Source: Basidiobolus meristosporus CBS 931.73 (Eukaryota; Basidiobolomycota; Basidiobolomycetes; Basidiobolales; Basidiobolaceae). Taken from it: a DNA stretch of 64,000 nt. This document shows positions 30,924 to 43,188 of this stretch, piece by piece. Made by a program: the position numbers and the translations under genes. Below the pieces are notes generated by a model, which was not told where the DNA came from, did no database searches, and worked only from the letters and a program-made list of their open reading frames with translations. How positions within the stretch are numbered: the stretch's first letter is position 1; every line of letters begins with the position of its first letter. The stretch is from the NCBI GenBank assembly GCA_002104905.1, contig MCFE01000295.1, positions 1 to 64,000 of the forward strand, in the 5' to 3' direction.

Positions 30924-31703
30924 CTAAATGTTCATACTGACTAGTCCTAATATTGACCTAAGATATTCAAACTTGTCTCTAGCTAATGGTTTGGTAAATA
31001 TGTCTGCAACCATTTCATCTGAAGGACAGTAAGCTAAGCTAACTAAGCTAGTGTCTGTAGCTTCACGTATGAAATGATGTCTAATATCTATTTGCTTGGT
31101 TCTAGCATGAAAAGTTGGATTTCTGCCTAATTGTATACATCCTTGATTATCTTGAAAGAAAGTAATAGGTGTTTTTTGACATAGGCCTAAATCTGTAAGA
31201 AGCTTTCTTAACCACATTGCTTCTTTTGTAGCTTCACAGGCTGCCATATACTCTGCCTCTGTAGTGGAAAGTGCTATGGTTGGTTGCTTTCTTGAATTCC
31301 ATGAAATGGCTCCTTTACAGTAAAGAAAGGTGTATCCTGTGGTGGATCTTCTGTCTTCCAAATTTTGTCCCCAATCAGCATCAGAGTATACCACAAGATC
31401 CTGTTCTGAATCCTTATAAGTGTATCTTAAGCAGATATCAGCAGTTCCTTTTAGGTATCTAAAAATCCGCTTAACTGCTGCAATATGATCAGATCCATAG
31501 TTCTGATTATGTTGGCTGACAATTCCCACTGGATATGAGAAATCTGGACGTGTTCCAAGCATGATATACATCAGACTGCTAACCATGGATTGATAAGGAA
31601 AGTTAGGGCTTTCAGATGGCACCAAGCTCTCTTGATTTGGTTGAGTTTTGACCAAGTTAAGGTTTGTCTCCATTGGGGCAGCTGCTGGTTTACAGTCTTC
31701 CAT
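30924..31703 (-). pseudogene. Copia-1 RNase H segment
   Basis: A 259-codon frame with YSDADW, STTEAEYMAA, DNQG and a TKQIDIRHHFIRE block followed by TKPLARDKFE, the Ty1/copia RNase H and C-terminal motifs. It is out of frame with the RT segment, so the polyprotein is broken here. Confidence 0.88.
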
Positions 31704-31714
31704 TTGGTACTTGT

Positions 31715-32434
31715 TTAGTACATATAAATATACTTGGATTGGCTTAGGGTGATAGTCTGGGTACTTCTGTCTATGGAGAACTTAATCCCTAAGTAGTAAC
31801 TGAGTTCTTCTAGATTGGACATCTTGAACTCCTTAGATAGGCTGAATTTTGTCTCTTCCAATGTTGCTAGGTTATTGGTGGCTATAATAAGATCATCCAC
31901 ATATAGAGCTAATAGAACTGGATTTGCTCTATCTGGCTTATAGTATATACTATAGTCAGCATTACTCCTTTTCCAACTCAAAGATTTCAAATAAGAATCC
32001 ATCTTGCAATTCCAGGCTCTTGGTGATTGTTTGAGACCATATAGTGACTTTTTAAGCTTGCAGACCAAATGGGGGTTATCTTGGTCAACAAACCCATCAG
32101 GCTGGTCCATATACACATCCTCATCAAGTTCTCCATTCAGAAATGCAGCTTTTATATCTATTTGATGTATAAATAGCTTGTATTTGGCTGCAATAGCCAA
32201 TATCAATCTGATGGAATTAAACTTGGCTACTGGTGCAAAGGTCTCAGTATAGTCAAGTCCTTTTGTTTGAGAGTATCCTCTGGCTACAAGTCTTGTTTTG
32301 TATCTTTCAATTGTACCATCAGCCTTGTATTTTGTCTTGAAGACCCATCTGTATCCAATTGATTTTTGGTTGATTGGTAATTTGTCTAAGTCCCAAGTTT
32401 GATTTTCCATCAGGGCCTGATACTCCTCAGTCAT
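31715..32434 (-). pseudogene. Copia-1 reverse transcriptase segment
   Basis: A 239-codon frame with YRWVFKTKY, ARLVARGYSQ-like (TRLVARGYSQ), FAPVAKFNSIR, DIKAAFLNGEL, KSLYGLKQSPRAWN and the catalytic YVDD. It ends early where the next domain is in another frame. Confidence 0.88.
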
Positions 32435-32719
32435 AGCAGATCTCCAAACTTTGTCTGAGGGCTATTTAGGGCCTTTTTTACAGCCAGGGGTTCATCAATA
32501 TGGACTGAATAGGCATAGGCTAAGTTTGTGCCCTCATTGATATAGTAATTTGGGCTATTTCTTGTCCAATTGGATCTCCTGGCATTTGATACTAGAATGA
32601 TCACTTCTGGGATATTCCTGAGCACTGATTCTGTCTGAACCACAGTTGTAGAGTCCTCTGGAGTGAAAAAATTTTCATTGTTTGCTCTGATTCAATCCTG
32701 AAAATTGGTGGACTTGAGA

Positions 32720-34246
32720 TCAAATTCCGTCATCATCTGATGTCATTTTTTGTGAAAATTTTGAATTTTCATCAAACAACACATCCCTTGACTTGATTGG
32801 CTTCTTTGCTTTGGTATTGTAGAGTCTGTATGCTTTACTCTCATTGCAGTAGCCCAAAAATATGCATTTCACACTTTTTGGCACAAATTTTGACTGATTT
32901 CCGGCCAGTTTTTTGGCATATGCTGTACAGCCAAATATTCTTAGATGTTCTGCACTTGGTCTGTATCCATACAATGCTTCAAATGGAGTAGAATCACAAA
33001 GTATTCTGTTATAACTCCTATTTTTCAGGAATACAGCAGTGGCAACCGATTCCGCCCAAAAATCATAGGATAATTTTTGATCATGGATCATAGATCCTGC
33101 CATATCAATTATTGATCTGTTAGCCTGTTCTGCTACTCCATTTTGCTGTGGGGAGTATGGCACAGTAGTCTCTTGCTTTATCCCATGAATTTTGCAGAAG
33201 TGGATGAAGAGTTTTGAGGTATATTCTCCACCATTGTCAGAGCATATTTTCTTGATTTTTTCACCAGTTTCTCTCTCTATCATGGCTTTCAACTCCTTGA
33301 GCTTAGACAGAGCTTCTTCCTTTCTCTCCATGATGTAGACCCATGTGTATCTTGTATAATCATCAATAAAAGTGATTAAATACTTCATCCTGCCTAAGGA
33401 TAAATTTTGCATAGGTCCACACAGATCTGAGTTAATTAGATCTAATTTTTTCTTAGTTTTGATCAACCCAGAGCTCTTGAACAGTTGTCTGGCTTGTTTC
33501 CCATATATGCAGGCTTCACAGTGTTCCAAATTTGCTGGGGGATCAATTTTTACTCCAGAAATTAGCTGATCTTTGATCATTTTGCACAAATAATCAAAAT
33601 TGATGTGCCCAAATCTCCTGTGCCAAAGCATTGGTATTTCTTCATTTAAGTTATTTATATTGGCTTCCAAATATGATGGAATATAAGTCAACTTGTATAG
33701 GTTCTGATCTCTGATACCCAAAGCAATAAGGGCACCATTTTGATCTGTGATCTTGCATCCTAAATTGTCAAAGCTGAAACTGAGTCCTTCTGCAGTGGCC
33801 TTGCTTACAGATAGTAGGTTCTTGGCTATATCTGGTACATAGAGTACTTCTTTAAAGGTCAGTGTATGGCTTCCTTCACTGCTTCTTAGGTTTACTTGGA
33901 TATTTCCTTCTCCCACTGCATCAAGTGTTCTATTGTCACCCATGAAAACTTTCTTGATTGGAATTTCTTGATATTGGGTAAAAAGTTCTTTTTGGTGTGC
34001 AAAGTGTTTAAATGCTCCAGAGTCAATATACCATGTCTGAGAATCCTTGTTTGTGGTCATATTTAGCTCAGATATGAATTGTCTATCTTCAGTTTTGGCA
34101 GCATTTCCATATTCAGGCTTCTTTTGCTGATTATCTTTCTTTATTGAGACACCAGTCTGATGTGTGTCCTTTCCTTTTGCAGTACTTACAAAACAGATTG
34201 CTGTTGCCTTTGTAAGGTCTTGGGTACCTCCTTTGTTGGTTATCAT
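32720..34246 (-). pseudogene. Copia-1 protease and integrase segment
   Basis: A 508-codon frame with aspartic protease WYIDSGA, a pre-integrase HHCC zinc site (HRRFGH ... CEACIYGK) and an integrase core with INSDLCGP, CSDNGGEY and PQQNGVAE as the D-D-E residues. The frame is lost after the integrase C-terminal region. Confidence 0.88.
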
Positions 34247-34889
34247 TGCTTATTAAAACATTTTCTTCTTCCTTCTTATTAGCTCTTGATTTTCTTAATT
34301 CTTCATCCAGGAGCCTTCCATATATGTAATTTAAGGTCAAATCTTCAGTTCTGGACTCTAGGGCTGATACAAGGCCCTGAGACTTGTCTGTAGGCTATTC
34401 AGGATGGTAACTATCACATCCTCATCAGTAGTTGGTATGCCCACAGATTCCATCTCATCTACCAGCAGGGTAATTCTGTTAATTAGATTTTTCATTTCTT
34501 CTCCTGGCAGCATCTTTGTAGTAAAGAATATCCATCTCAGATACATTTTCTTAGCACCTGAACATGACTGGTAGGTGTCTTCTAATGCCTTCCAGGCATT
34601 CTTTGCTGTTTTTGCTCTTGAGCATTGAATTAGCAATTTGTCCTTGACATTAAGGCAAATGCAGTTAAAGGCACTTGTTCTTTCTTCTGGTAATTTAGGC
34701 TTCCTCTGCCATGTTTTTAGGAGGGCATTCTTCTCCCATGACAATATCCCAAAGGCCTCTTTCTTGTAGCAGCATCTTCATCTTCACCTTCCATACTTGG
34801 TAGTTAGATCCATTCAACTTTTCAGCAGAGGGAAAAGTTCCAGTAATAGCAATACTAGACATTGCAGAGAGTGACAGCTCAGGGCTCAT
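34131..34889 (-). pseudogene. Copia-1 gag segment, frameshifted
   Basis: Starts at an ATG that lies inside the primer-binding site (MSPELSLSAM). It shifts frame at about 34700 and is interrupted near 34350. It contains the UBN2-type gag core (WKVKMKMLLQERGLWD) and one zinc knuckle, CKYCKRKGHTSDWC (CX2CX4HX4C). Confidence 0.82.
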
Positions 34890-34893
34890 AGCC

Positions 34894-35242
34894 TGTTGTA
34901 AGAGTCTTGGAGATATTGGAAGTGATTTGGAGAACAAGTAGATTATGTGGTTTTCACTTAATGATTTATTAAATATAAAAGTAGTGTTTATACTTTTACC
35001 TGGTCTTGGCACTACAAACACATTGAGTAGGTCAAAAAAGGTCCCAAGAACATGTGTGCAAAGTTCAGGGCTGTTTGGACAACTTTGAGAATTTTCATGA
35101 TCTGGGTACCTGGTATTTTGGTGAAAATATTCTAAGTAAATCCCAACAAGGAATTTGGTCAGTATCCTCTAAGATTTGAAGGTAGTGATCTAAATGACTA
35201 AGTTAGGTGAGTATTTAGGTGGAATTAAGAATTTTTACAACA
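34894..35242 (-). repeat. 5' LTR of Copia-1
   Basis: 349 bp. On the minus strand TATAAA (34992..34987) precedes AATAAA (34970..34965), defining a compact R region. The 52-bp interior segment (35084-35135) is in the orientation found in other copies. Confidence 0.9.
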
Positions 35243-36532
35243 ATATCAGTATCATGCCTCAATGGAGCAGAATCAAAAAGTAATCTGCTTTAACTTTTAT
35301 ATTTAGGTTATACAGCTGTGGCAACTGATCTGGCCTACATATCAAAGGATTATTCTTGATCATGGAACATAGATCTTGCCATATCAACTATTGATCTGTT
35401 TGCCTATTCTGCTATTCCACTTTGCTGTGGGGAATACAGCACAGTAGTATCTTGCATTATACTATGAATATTGCAGAAGTAGATGTAGACTTTTGCGGTA
35501 TATTTGCTACTTATAAGTAAATCCTGACAAGAAATATGGTCAGTACTTACTACAATATGTTGATCATGATCTAAATGACTAAATTAGGTGAGTATATAGG
35601 TGGAATTGCATATTTTTACAACTCTCCTACTCAATTTAGTGTCTGTACAGACTAGTCCCAATTTGGATCTAGATATCCCAATTTGTCTCTGGTTAGCGGC
35701 TTAGTAAGTTTGTCTGTAATCATTTCATCAGTAGTGCAGTGTTCTAATTTGGGTAAGTTATATATTATAGCCTCATATGAAATGATGACTAATGTTTAGG
35801 TATAGCATGAAAAGTAGGATATCTACCTAACTGAATACATTCCTGATTATCTTGAAATAAGAGATAGGCATTTTTTGAGACAATCATATATCTCCAAGAA
35901 GCTTTCTTAAGTGCATTGACTCTTTTGTATCTTCATGGACTTCCATAAACTCTACCTTGGTAGTTAAAAGTGTTAGAGTTGGTTGCTTTGTTGAATTCCA
36001 TGAAATTCATCCATTACAGTAAAGAAAGGGGTATACTCTGGTGGGTTTCTGTCTTCTATCAGAGTATCACAAAAGATCCTTCTCTGAATCATTAGAGGTG
36101 TACCTTAGGCAGATATCATCAGTTTGCTTCAGGTATCTATAATCTGCATAACTGCTACAATTTGATCAATTCTATAGATCTTAATATGCTGACTGACAAC
36201 TCCCACTGAATACGATATATCCTGATATGTTCCAAGCTTAATATACATGAGACTGCTAGCCATAAATTGGTAAGGGAGTATTGGGCTTTCAGATGGTACC
36301 AAGCTTTCTTGATTTAGTTGAGTTTTGACCAAGATGATAGGTATCCTCATTGGGGTAGCAGCCAGTTTACAGTCTTCCTTATGGTACTTCTTTAGTATAT
36401 CTTGTATACACCTGGATTGCCTTAGAATAATAGTCTGGGTACTTCTGTCTTGGTAGGACATTATCCTTGAGTAGTAACTGAGTTCTCTTACACTGGACAT
36501 CTTGAATACCTCACATAGGCTGGATTTAGCAC
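35243..36532 (-). mobile_element. Decayed copia remnants in tandem array (right part)
   Basis: Continues the older copy interrupted at 30563: integrase fragment, LTR tail near 35550-35625, and RNase H fragment (36500-36129, YKLGTYQDISYSVGVVSQH). A third array unit begins at about 36430 and is cut off near 36532 by the transposase gene. Confidence 0.75.
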
Positions 36533-39450
36533 TATGAAGAATTATTTGGTCTTAGGGGTGGATCCAATCCATATCAGCCATCAGGATCCTGTTTGGAGAC
36601 CATTGTAATACCAGCAGCTTGAAATTAGTGACCCTCTTAATGGTCTTTTGATGGGATCACAATAGTGTTTAGCTCATTTTGCTGCCAAATAAAGTAATAA
36701 AATTGGACAGGGTTCAGTTGGTCCTGTATCAGTAATTGCATGGCAGTGTTGCAGTCTTAATGCACACTACAACTATTTTAAATGGTTCTAACCAGCCAGT
36801 TCATCCAATTGCCTTATATGGAAAAACACTTGTTGGTGTTTTAATGGCCTCCTTGCAAGTCTCTTATGGCATTATGATGGCAGTATGGTGGCCTATAGCC
36901 AGTTCTGTATAATTTTACCATACCAATTTACCAAACGGTATTTCCTTTTCTACCTCCACTTGTGCAATTCATGTTTTCTACTGTAGAATCACCCCTCTTC
37001 ATTTGCTTACCCACTACTACCTTGGGTATTCCAGTATAGTTCAAATCAATAAACTCTATGGCCTCCTGCTTACCAACCTCTACAAATGTGCATGCCTACA
37101 GCAATTGTCATACTTCTATCTCCACAACTTCATGGCTTTGTGGTGTGATACTTGCAAAGTTGCCATATACCTTGTATAACTGGTAACATATACATCTTGT
37201 AAACATATGCTTGGTTGCTGCCACTTCTGCCATGAATACCTCCTGAATATCTGCAAAGAACATTTTGGTATTTAGCCAATATATTCCTTCTCCCAGCTGG
37301 ATTCTAGTCCCCCTTATAGGTGTGCTCTGGCTTTTGTTTGTGTGAGTTCTGTATTGAATGGTGTTAATGTTGGCTTGTGACCAAGTGAAGTCCAGCATAC
37401 TTTGATAGAGCTTTCCTAATAAATATTAGTTGCTTGTTGCTCCCAACCCAACTTTGCATTACTTGACTGATTACCCATGCCTTGGGGCTGCTTAGCTTCT
37501 TAATTCCATAGACATAGATGTCTCCATGTGCACATCTGTTCCCAATATTTTCCAACTCTTCCTGGCTGTCCACCATGTACCAACTCATCAGATCCATCTT
37601 GGACTTGAAGATAATATCCTTGATGAGGTTGAGATATGGTAGTACCGGCAACTTAACTAGTCTTCCTATCTCCCCACACATTTGCTCCATAGATATCTCA
37701 CAAAAGGTGAAGCAAGGCCCAATATTGTCCACACACCATGCAAGATGGTGTAGAGAATGGATACAGTAGCTGCAGAGATCTATGCATTCAGCTATATGAT
37801 TGTAGTATAGCCGCTCAAATCCTGTTACAAACTCCTTACACAACAGCTGGAGAGGTGTCAAGTTGGCATTGATGATCCACTTTGTGATAATTATCCCTAC
37901 AATGTCCATATATGACTCCCAGTGCTTCCAATGTACACTTGGTAGAAATGGCTTCAGAATGCCTCCTGAATAAATACATATTCAGTTCATCCAGTCTTTG
38001 CATTTGTATTGTTGCAGAAGCATATGAATATTGATTGGGGCCCATAAGAAGTACTTAGGATAGTGGATACTCTGTAATATCTTGCCAATTCTTTCAAATT
38101 TTGCTGGTATCTCCAATGGTTCATTTAGCTTGCAACACCCCATGTACAACTTGGTCATCTGTATAGGAATATTGATGAAGCAGCAAATGCAATGCTCCCA
38201 GTGGAAAGCTTTTGCTCCAGTGGGTACCCTCTATCTTAAGTATCTCTGGTTTCCAATTGATTTTATATTTTAGCCAATGGCTTATAGCTTGCCAACTTTA
38301 CTATAATTGCATGATTACTTCTGTACATTCTCTTGGTGGGAGGACAATGTTCTTAGTGTTTATGTTCAGGTAATAATAATTTGTGTGAGTAATTGAGTAA
38401 ATCATCTGGATCTTGCACAGTCAACAGCAATATCATCCATTGTGCCTGGAAAAGCTATCTATCTTGCTGATGGCTAGGGTATCTTCAATGCGGATGAAGA
38501 TATGTGCATTGACATGACAGCCATTTACTGTTATCCTGCTGAAAGCATACAAAACTCATCCAGCAATGGATACAGTTAGCTATCCAGGTTGGACGGTGAT
38601 TTAGGCCTAAATACCAGTGAAACCACCATCAGATTTTTACTTTGATACCATGTGATAGGTGGCAGATCCAGGTTGATGAGAATCAGTGGGCAGCAGGATT
38701 TGCTGCCAGAGTACTTGTTTAATGGGAATCCATCAAGTGCTCAGGCAGAGGCATGGTCATACATACCTTCAGAGTAGCCCTGGCTTCTTAGCTATTTGTA
38801 ATGTTTGTCATTGAATACATTGCATGTGGGTTATTACTGACTGTACTTGGTGAGTGGGAGAGCTTGTAGGTCAAGTCAGTATCACTTGGTTCAGAATTGC
38901 TTCTGATAGAAGGTAGCAAGGTAATAAAGACTTGTGTTTATTTCATCCCAAATCACCTTGTTCTCTTACTTGGTTCAATTGGGTAGATATATATCACTTG
39001 AGGGCTTAGATAATAGACAATGTGTTATAAAATAGGGGTGTGAACACCTTCCTGTTATGGTAAGTGTTCTAACTAGATAAGGGCAGGGATAGTAGGGAGG
39101 GCACATGGGGGAATCATAGGGAGGATACTGGGGGACTTTGGGTAAGACTCTTGGGAGAACTCTTGGGCAAAGAGTGGGTACTGCATTTAGTACTCACATT
39201 GCATACATTTACGCTTGATTGATACTCAGTACAGTACTTTATAGCGTTGCAACATTTGCCTGACTGCATATGCTTCTTTAGACAGGGTAGTACTGGAATA
39301 TATCCAGAGTGTGAACAATGTTTTTCCTCAATGGTGGTGGATTTCAGACAATTAGGACATGTTGCAAGGGTGGTATTTTTGGATGTGAATGCCATGCAAC
39401 TGCTAACACATGCTGGAATCAGGATAGTCCTGGGGTCATATGTTGCCAGC

Positions 39451-40690
39451 CTCATGATGGTTGTCCACTTGTACCATGTAGGTGGTTAGTTGTATCCCAG
39501 AATGATTTGGCAGGAAGTAGTAGTAAATTGGCAAAGCCCCCATTACTGATATTAGTGGAAACACGCCACTTCTGTAGTCACAATAATACATTGCTCACCA
39601 GTAGATGGATTACTGGGCTTGCTTGGCTCCATAAAGTAACCTTGGCATTTGTTTCAATGGGTGCTGTCTCATTGCATATTGGAATTTGACTGGGCTCATG
39701 CATAGTACTGTTGATCAGGGGAAATAGACTTACAGTCCATCAGTGTGCCTTCTTCAGCAGGCTGAGGTGAGCCCAAAGACATCACAAACTCATCTGACTC
39801 AAGTTGCGCAAGGTTACAAAGACAGCCAGGTGCAAATATACAAGTATCAACTTGCTGGCAAGACAATGTTGGTAGAGTAGTGACTGATGAATGTTATGAA
39901 TAGACACAAGGCAGGAGAGTAGGGCTAGGCAAGGCAGGACCAGGAAAGGACTTAGGTGTGGTTCAACAAGGCAACGCAGATTTCCAAGGCAAGGCTGTTT
40001 ATTCAAGACCTCTGTTTATCAGACTCAAGAATACATAAGGGGGGATAGGATATATATACGTTTTGGCAATATGGATGCCAAGAGATATTGGCTAATACTG
40101 ATGGGGTTTTGGGGTGAGGCACAGTAAGTGTGCCAAGATAGAAAATACTAAAGAGCAAACTAGAATATCACATGGGGATATGTCAGGAGTCAGCTGATCA
40201 TGTGACCAGGTCATGTGACATTCAATTACCATATATAGAATGGGACTACATAAACTCCAATGGGAAGCTTCCATAGAATGCTCCATTGTGTAATGTCAAC
40301 TTGGAGTTTTCAAGAAGTTGCTAGAATGTAGTAGAACTTTCTAGAAGGAACTGAAATTTCTTCACTGACTTGATTTGGCTAGATAACTGGAGACCAGGGA
40401 TGTCATGTGATCATGACAATGCATGGTCAAATATGACATGTGTGGCAAAATACTGGCCATGATCCTTGTAATACTTCCTATACTGTCTGCATGCTCCATG
40501 GCTAAGAGGCTTGCAACAAAAGCCATACAGACTTTTTTCTCTTCTCTTATGGCATTGAATCACAGTAGTCTTGTCCATTGGGCAAACAATTTGACCTTCA
40601 ACAACATAACACTATTATATCACTTTTTGTTCAATACTCATGTGAATTTAAGACAACCTTGTATTTGAGACATGGCACCTTCCTGAATGT
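39451..40690. other. 1.2-kb insertion within transposase copy A
   Basis: Absent from copy C, where the corresponding coding sequence is contiguous (57900-57960). It contains the LTR-like segment 39709-40418 and unrecognised flanks. Confidence 0.5.
39709..40418 (-). repeat. Possible solo LTR (about 710 bp)
   Basis: Ends TGTTGATCA...TGATCATGACA, an imperfect TG...CA pair. On the minus strand TATATATA (near 40050) is followed about 60 nt on by AATAAA (near 39992), as in U3-R. No clean target duplication was found, so the borders are uncertain. Confidence 0.35.
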
Positions 40691-40804
40691 TAAGATTCAA
40701 CTAATGACTTGCCATAGTAAGCATTATAAATAAAGTTGTGGCACTACATACCCACATATATGTAACACTGTTTCCCGTTTGGTTTGACTCACTTCCATTT
40801 ATAT

Positions 40805-42950
40805 ATGCCACCAAAAAATAAAGCAAAGTTGTCTGGTTCTTAACTAAGCCCCACAGCTGACAGCAGTGGAAAATGGTTGGACAACAGCTTGCTGGGCATT
40901 CAGTGCAACAAGCAGGGCTACATTTAAAAAAGTTCATGTTAAAAATGTGACCACTAAAGGTAATAATGGTGACTCCTCAGGCTCTCAGTCAAGTAGGCAA
41001 TTGAGAACCTCTGCAGAGACACAAGCTGACTGTTATGCTCAGGCAGATGACAGTGTAGCAAACACCATACCTTTAGTTGAAGATCAGCTAGTAACTGTCA
41101 TAACATCACTGCCATCTGAATTAGCAAGTATTTTGTCAGTTCATACCAAAGCATTAATGAAGCAATTAGGTGCAGTGGCTGATAGAATAAATGCAAAGGC
41201 CCAGAGATATCAGGAAATAGTCCAGAAATAGGATCAGTGGACAAAAGGTGTAGAGCAATCAATATCCCTGGTAGAGAAAGCAGTATCTTTGCTGCAAAGA
41301 AGGAACTCAAGTAGCTCAATGTCACAGCCAAGAATTGAGCCATTTCCTGGTGTAACAGCAGAGGAACACTGTGCAGTCTTTGAAGCACACCAACAGTGCC
41401 CAAAGATAAAGCCCACTAAAAACCTATCACAGCATGGGTGGGAGACAATGTGGTGTTTACACTGAAGCCTAAAAGTCAAAAGGCATAGAAGATCTGTGAA
41501 GCCTTTGAGTGCAATAATGAAATGTGTGCTAATATTCAAGAGGCTGTCGGAAGTCTAGCATGCCATCACCTTAAGACTGGCATACCATAGGACCATCAGC
41601 AACTCAAGGCCAAGCAGAATGAACTTGACTTGTTTTATGACCATTATCCTGGATTCAAACGGGGCAAATGTATTTTGGGCCAGCATTTGTATTCTAAGAA
41701 AGTATCTTAAGAATAGCACAAACTATTAAATGCAGAAGAATAAGGGTGCTGAGGCTAAAAACCAGCAGCTTCCTCAAGAGCCTGCTGCAGGCTGGGCAAA
41801 AAGCTCCAAACAAGCATCAAAGAGTAGTCAGGTAGCTGGAAGAGTGCCAATAATGGACAAGCAGGCTGAAACAGATGCACCTGCCCAACACTTATCAAGG
41901 AAAAAGCACAGTATCACTCAAAAAGTTTCTAGTCCAAGTAGCAGTGAAGGACCTGGTGGTGATGAAAACTGTGGCTTTCTCAGGAGCCTGTCACAACTAT
42001 GGCTGAGAGCTCAAAGCAAGCAATAAAGTAACATTAAGTTGCTACAAGAGTGCCAGCAAGGGGCAAGCAGGCCAAAATGTATGCATTTGAGCAGAACTTA
42101 TCAAGATGAAAACATAGTTCATTACAAGAAGCACTCAGACAAAGCAGCAGTGAAATAATTGGCAGTGATAAAGGAAAAGGTAAAGGGAAAATGTCTACCC
42201 AAGCCTGAGACAGGGAAGCATGCAAAAGAAGCTGCAGGTCTTGCAAATTAACGTGGTAAGCCTAGAACAGATTGAATCCCATCACAGCTGCGAAGAATTA
42301 CCTACAAGAAAACAGCTGTTTTCATAAGAGTTGGAAGTGCAGGCAGTTGAGCTGCACTCCAGCAAGGTAGGTTTGTATGCAGAGAAAGGCAATTTGTCTA
42401 CCACAGCCTCCATGTCCTTCATTTTTGACAGAGTAGGGATCCTGCTGAGTGACAAGGCTACAGTGTGAAGAATTCAAAAGACTATCACAGAGCCTTCAGA
42501 GGAATTTTGGAATATTAGCAAGACATCAAGAGATTGCAGCACTTCCTCAAGAGCAGTGCTCAAGAAAATGCACTTGAATAATTCAAGGATTTATTGCAAG
42601 GACTGGCAGATGAGGTGCTAGACCGTGCAGTGCTGGCTGAAGACCAGGCCATGTGGGAACCAGTGAATGAACAGTGGCATCAAGCCGTTGTGTTCCTGCC
42701 AGAGTCATGGAAACAGAGCATTACAGCAGAATATACTTATTGAGTGTGGGTCTGGGCTTAATGCTAGTGTAGGGTATAGGGACTTGTATAGGTCAATACA
42801 ATTGGCAATTGAGGTACAACTGAAGTTTCAATGATAATAAATCAATTTGTATGCATAAAAAGTAAGAGAAACAGTTGAGTCAGGAAATGAGGAGTGTGAA
42901 AAAGAGGCAATAGCACATCAATATACACAAACATAGGAGTTAATTGAGTG
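40805..42950 (+). pseudogene. Second transposon gene ('ORF2') copy A, divergent from the transposase
   Basis: Starts MPPKNKAKLSGS at 40805 and is broken by TAA soon after. It continues with SILSVHTKALMKQLGAVADRI-type helical sequence, a segment with SQPRIEPFPGVTAEEH, and then low-complexity repeats each containing SSKQASK, DKQA and LSRKKHS. The 3' end (42560-42950) is shared with 48940-49625 and 60140-60720. It faces the transposase gene head to head, in copies A and C alike, so it is probably the element's second gene. I do not recognise a domain; it may be a DNA-binding accessory protein. Confidence 0.5.
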
Positions 42951-43188
42951 TCAGGGATCAGAAAGTGAGCAAATTCAAAATAGAAATTTATCTTGCAATT
43001 CCAGGCTCTTGGTGACTGATTGACACTATATAGAATTTTCATGCTTGCATACCAGATGAGGGTCCTCCTGGTCAACAGGCCCATCAGGCTGATGCATATG
43101 TATGTCCTCAACAAGCTCTTCATTCAAAAAGGCAGCTTTTGCATTATTCTGATCATTAAAAGCTCAAATATGGCTGCAATAACTAATA

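Larger units (their letters stand above)
30564..35242 (-). mobile_element. Copia-1: full-length, decayed Ty1/copia retrotransposon (4679 bp)
   Basis: Two 349-bp LTRs flank a gag-pol region on the minus strand, and the insertion is bounded by a perfect 5-bp duplication ATATC (30559-30563 and 35243-35247). Internal order is gag, protease, integrase, RT, RNase H, as in Ty1/copia (Pseudoviridae). The primer-binding site next to the 5' LTR matches the anticodon arm of initiator tRNA-Met. A purine-rich tract (gagtgggag on the minus strand) precedes the 3' LTR. The coding region is split by several stops and frameshifts, so it is not autonomous. It is inserted within an older copia copy. Confidence 0.92.
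36533..40740 (-). mobile_element. Decayed DNA transposon with Tnp2-like transposase (copy A)
   Basis: The minus strand carries fragments similar to fungal Tnp2/Plavaka-type (EnSpm/CACTA superfamily) transposases. 37909..37364 has a block with HHLAWCVDNIGPCFTF followed by MEQMCGEIGRLVK, resembling the DUF4218-like region. 39455..39114 has a CPNCLK zinc-binding segment followed by GYIPVLPCLKKHMQS. The same gene occurs at 57850-60110 in the opposite orientation, which confirms a repeated element. Many stops make it inactive. A 1.2-kb insertion splits the N-terminal part (about 39450-40690). Superfamily assignment is by motif memory only. Confidence 0.6.
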
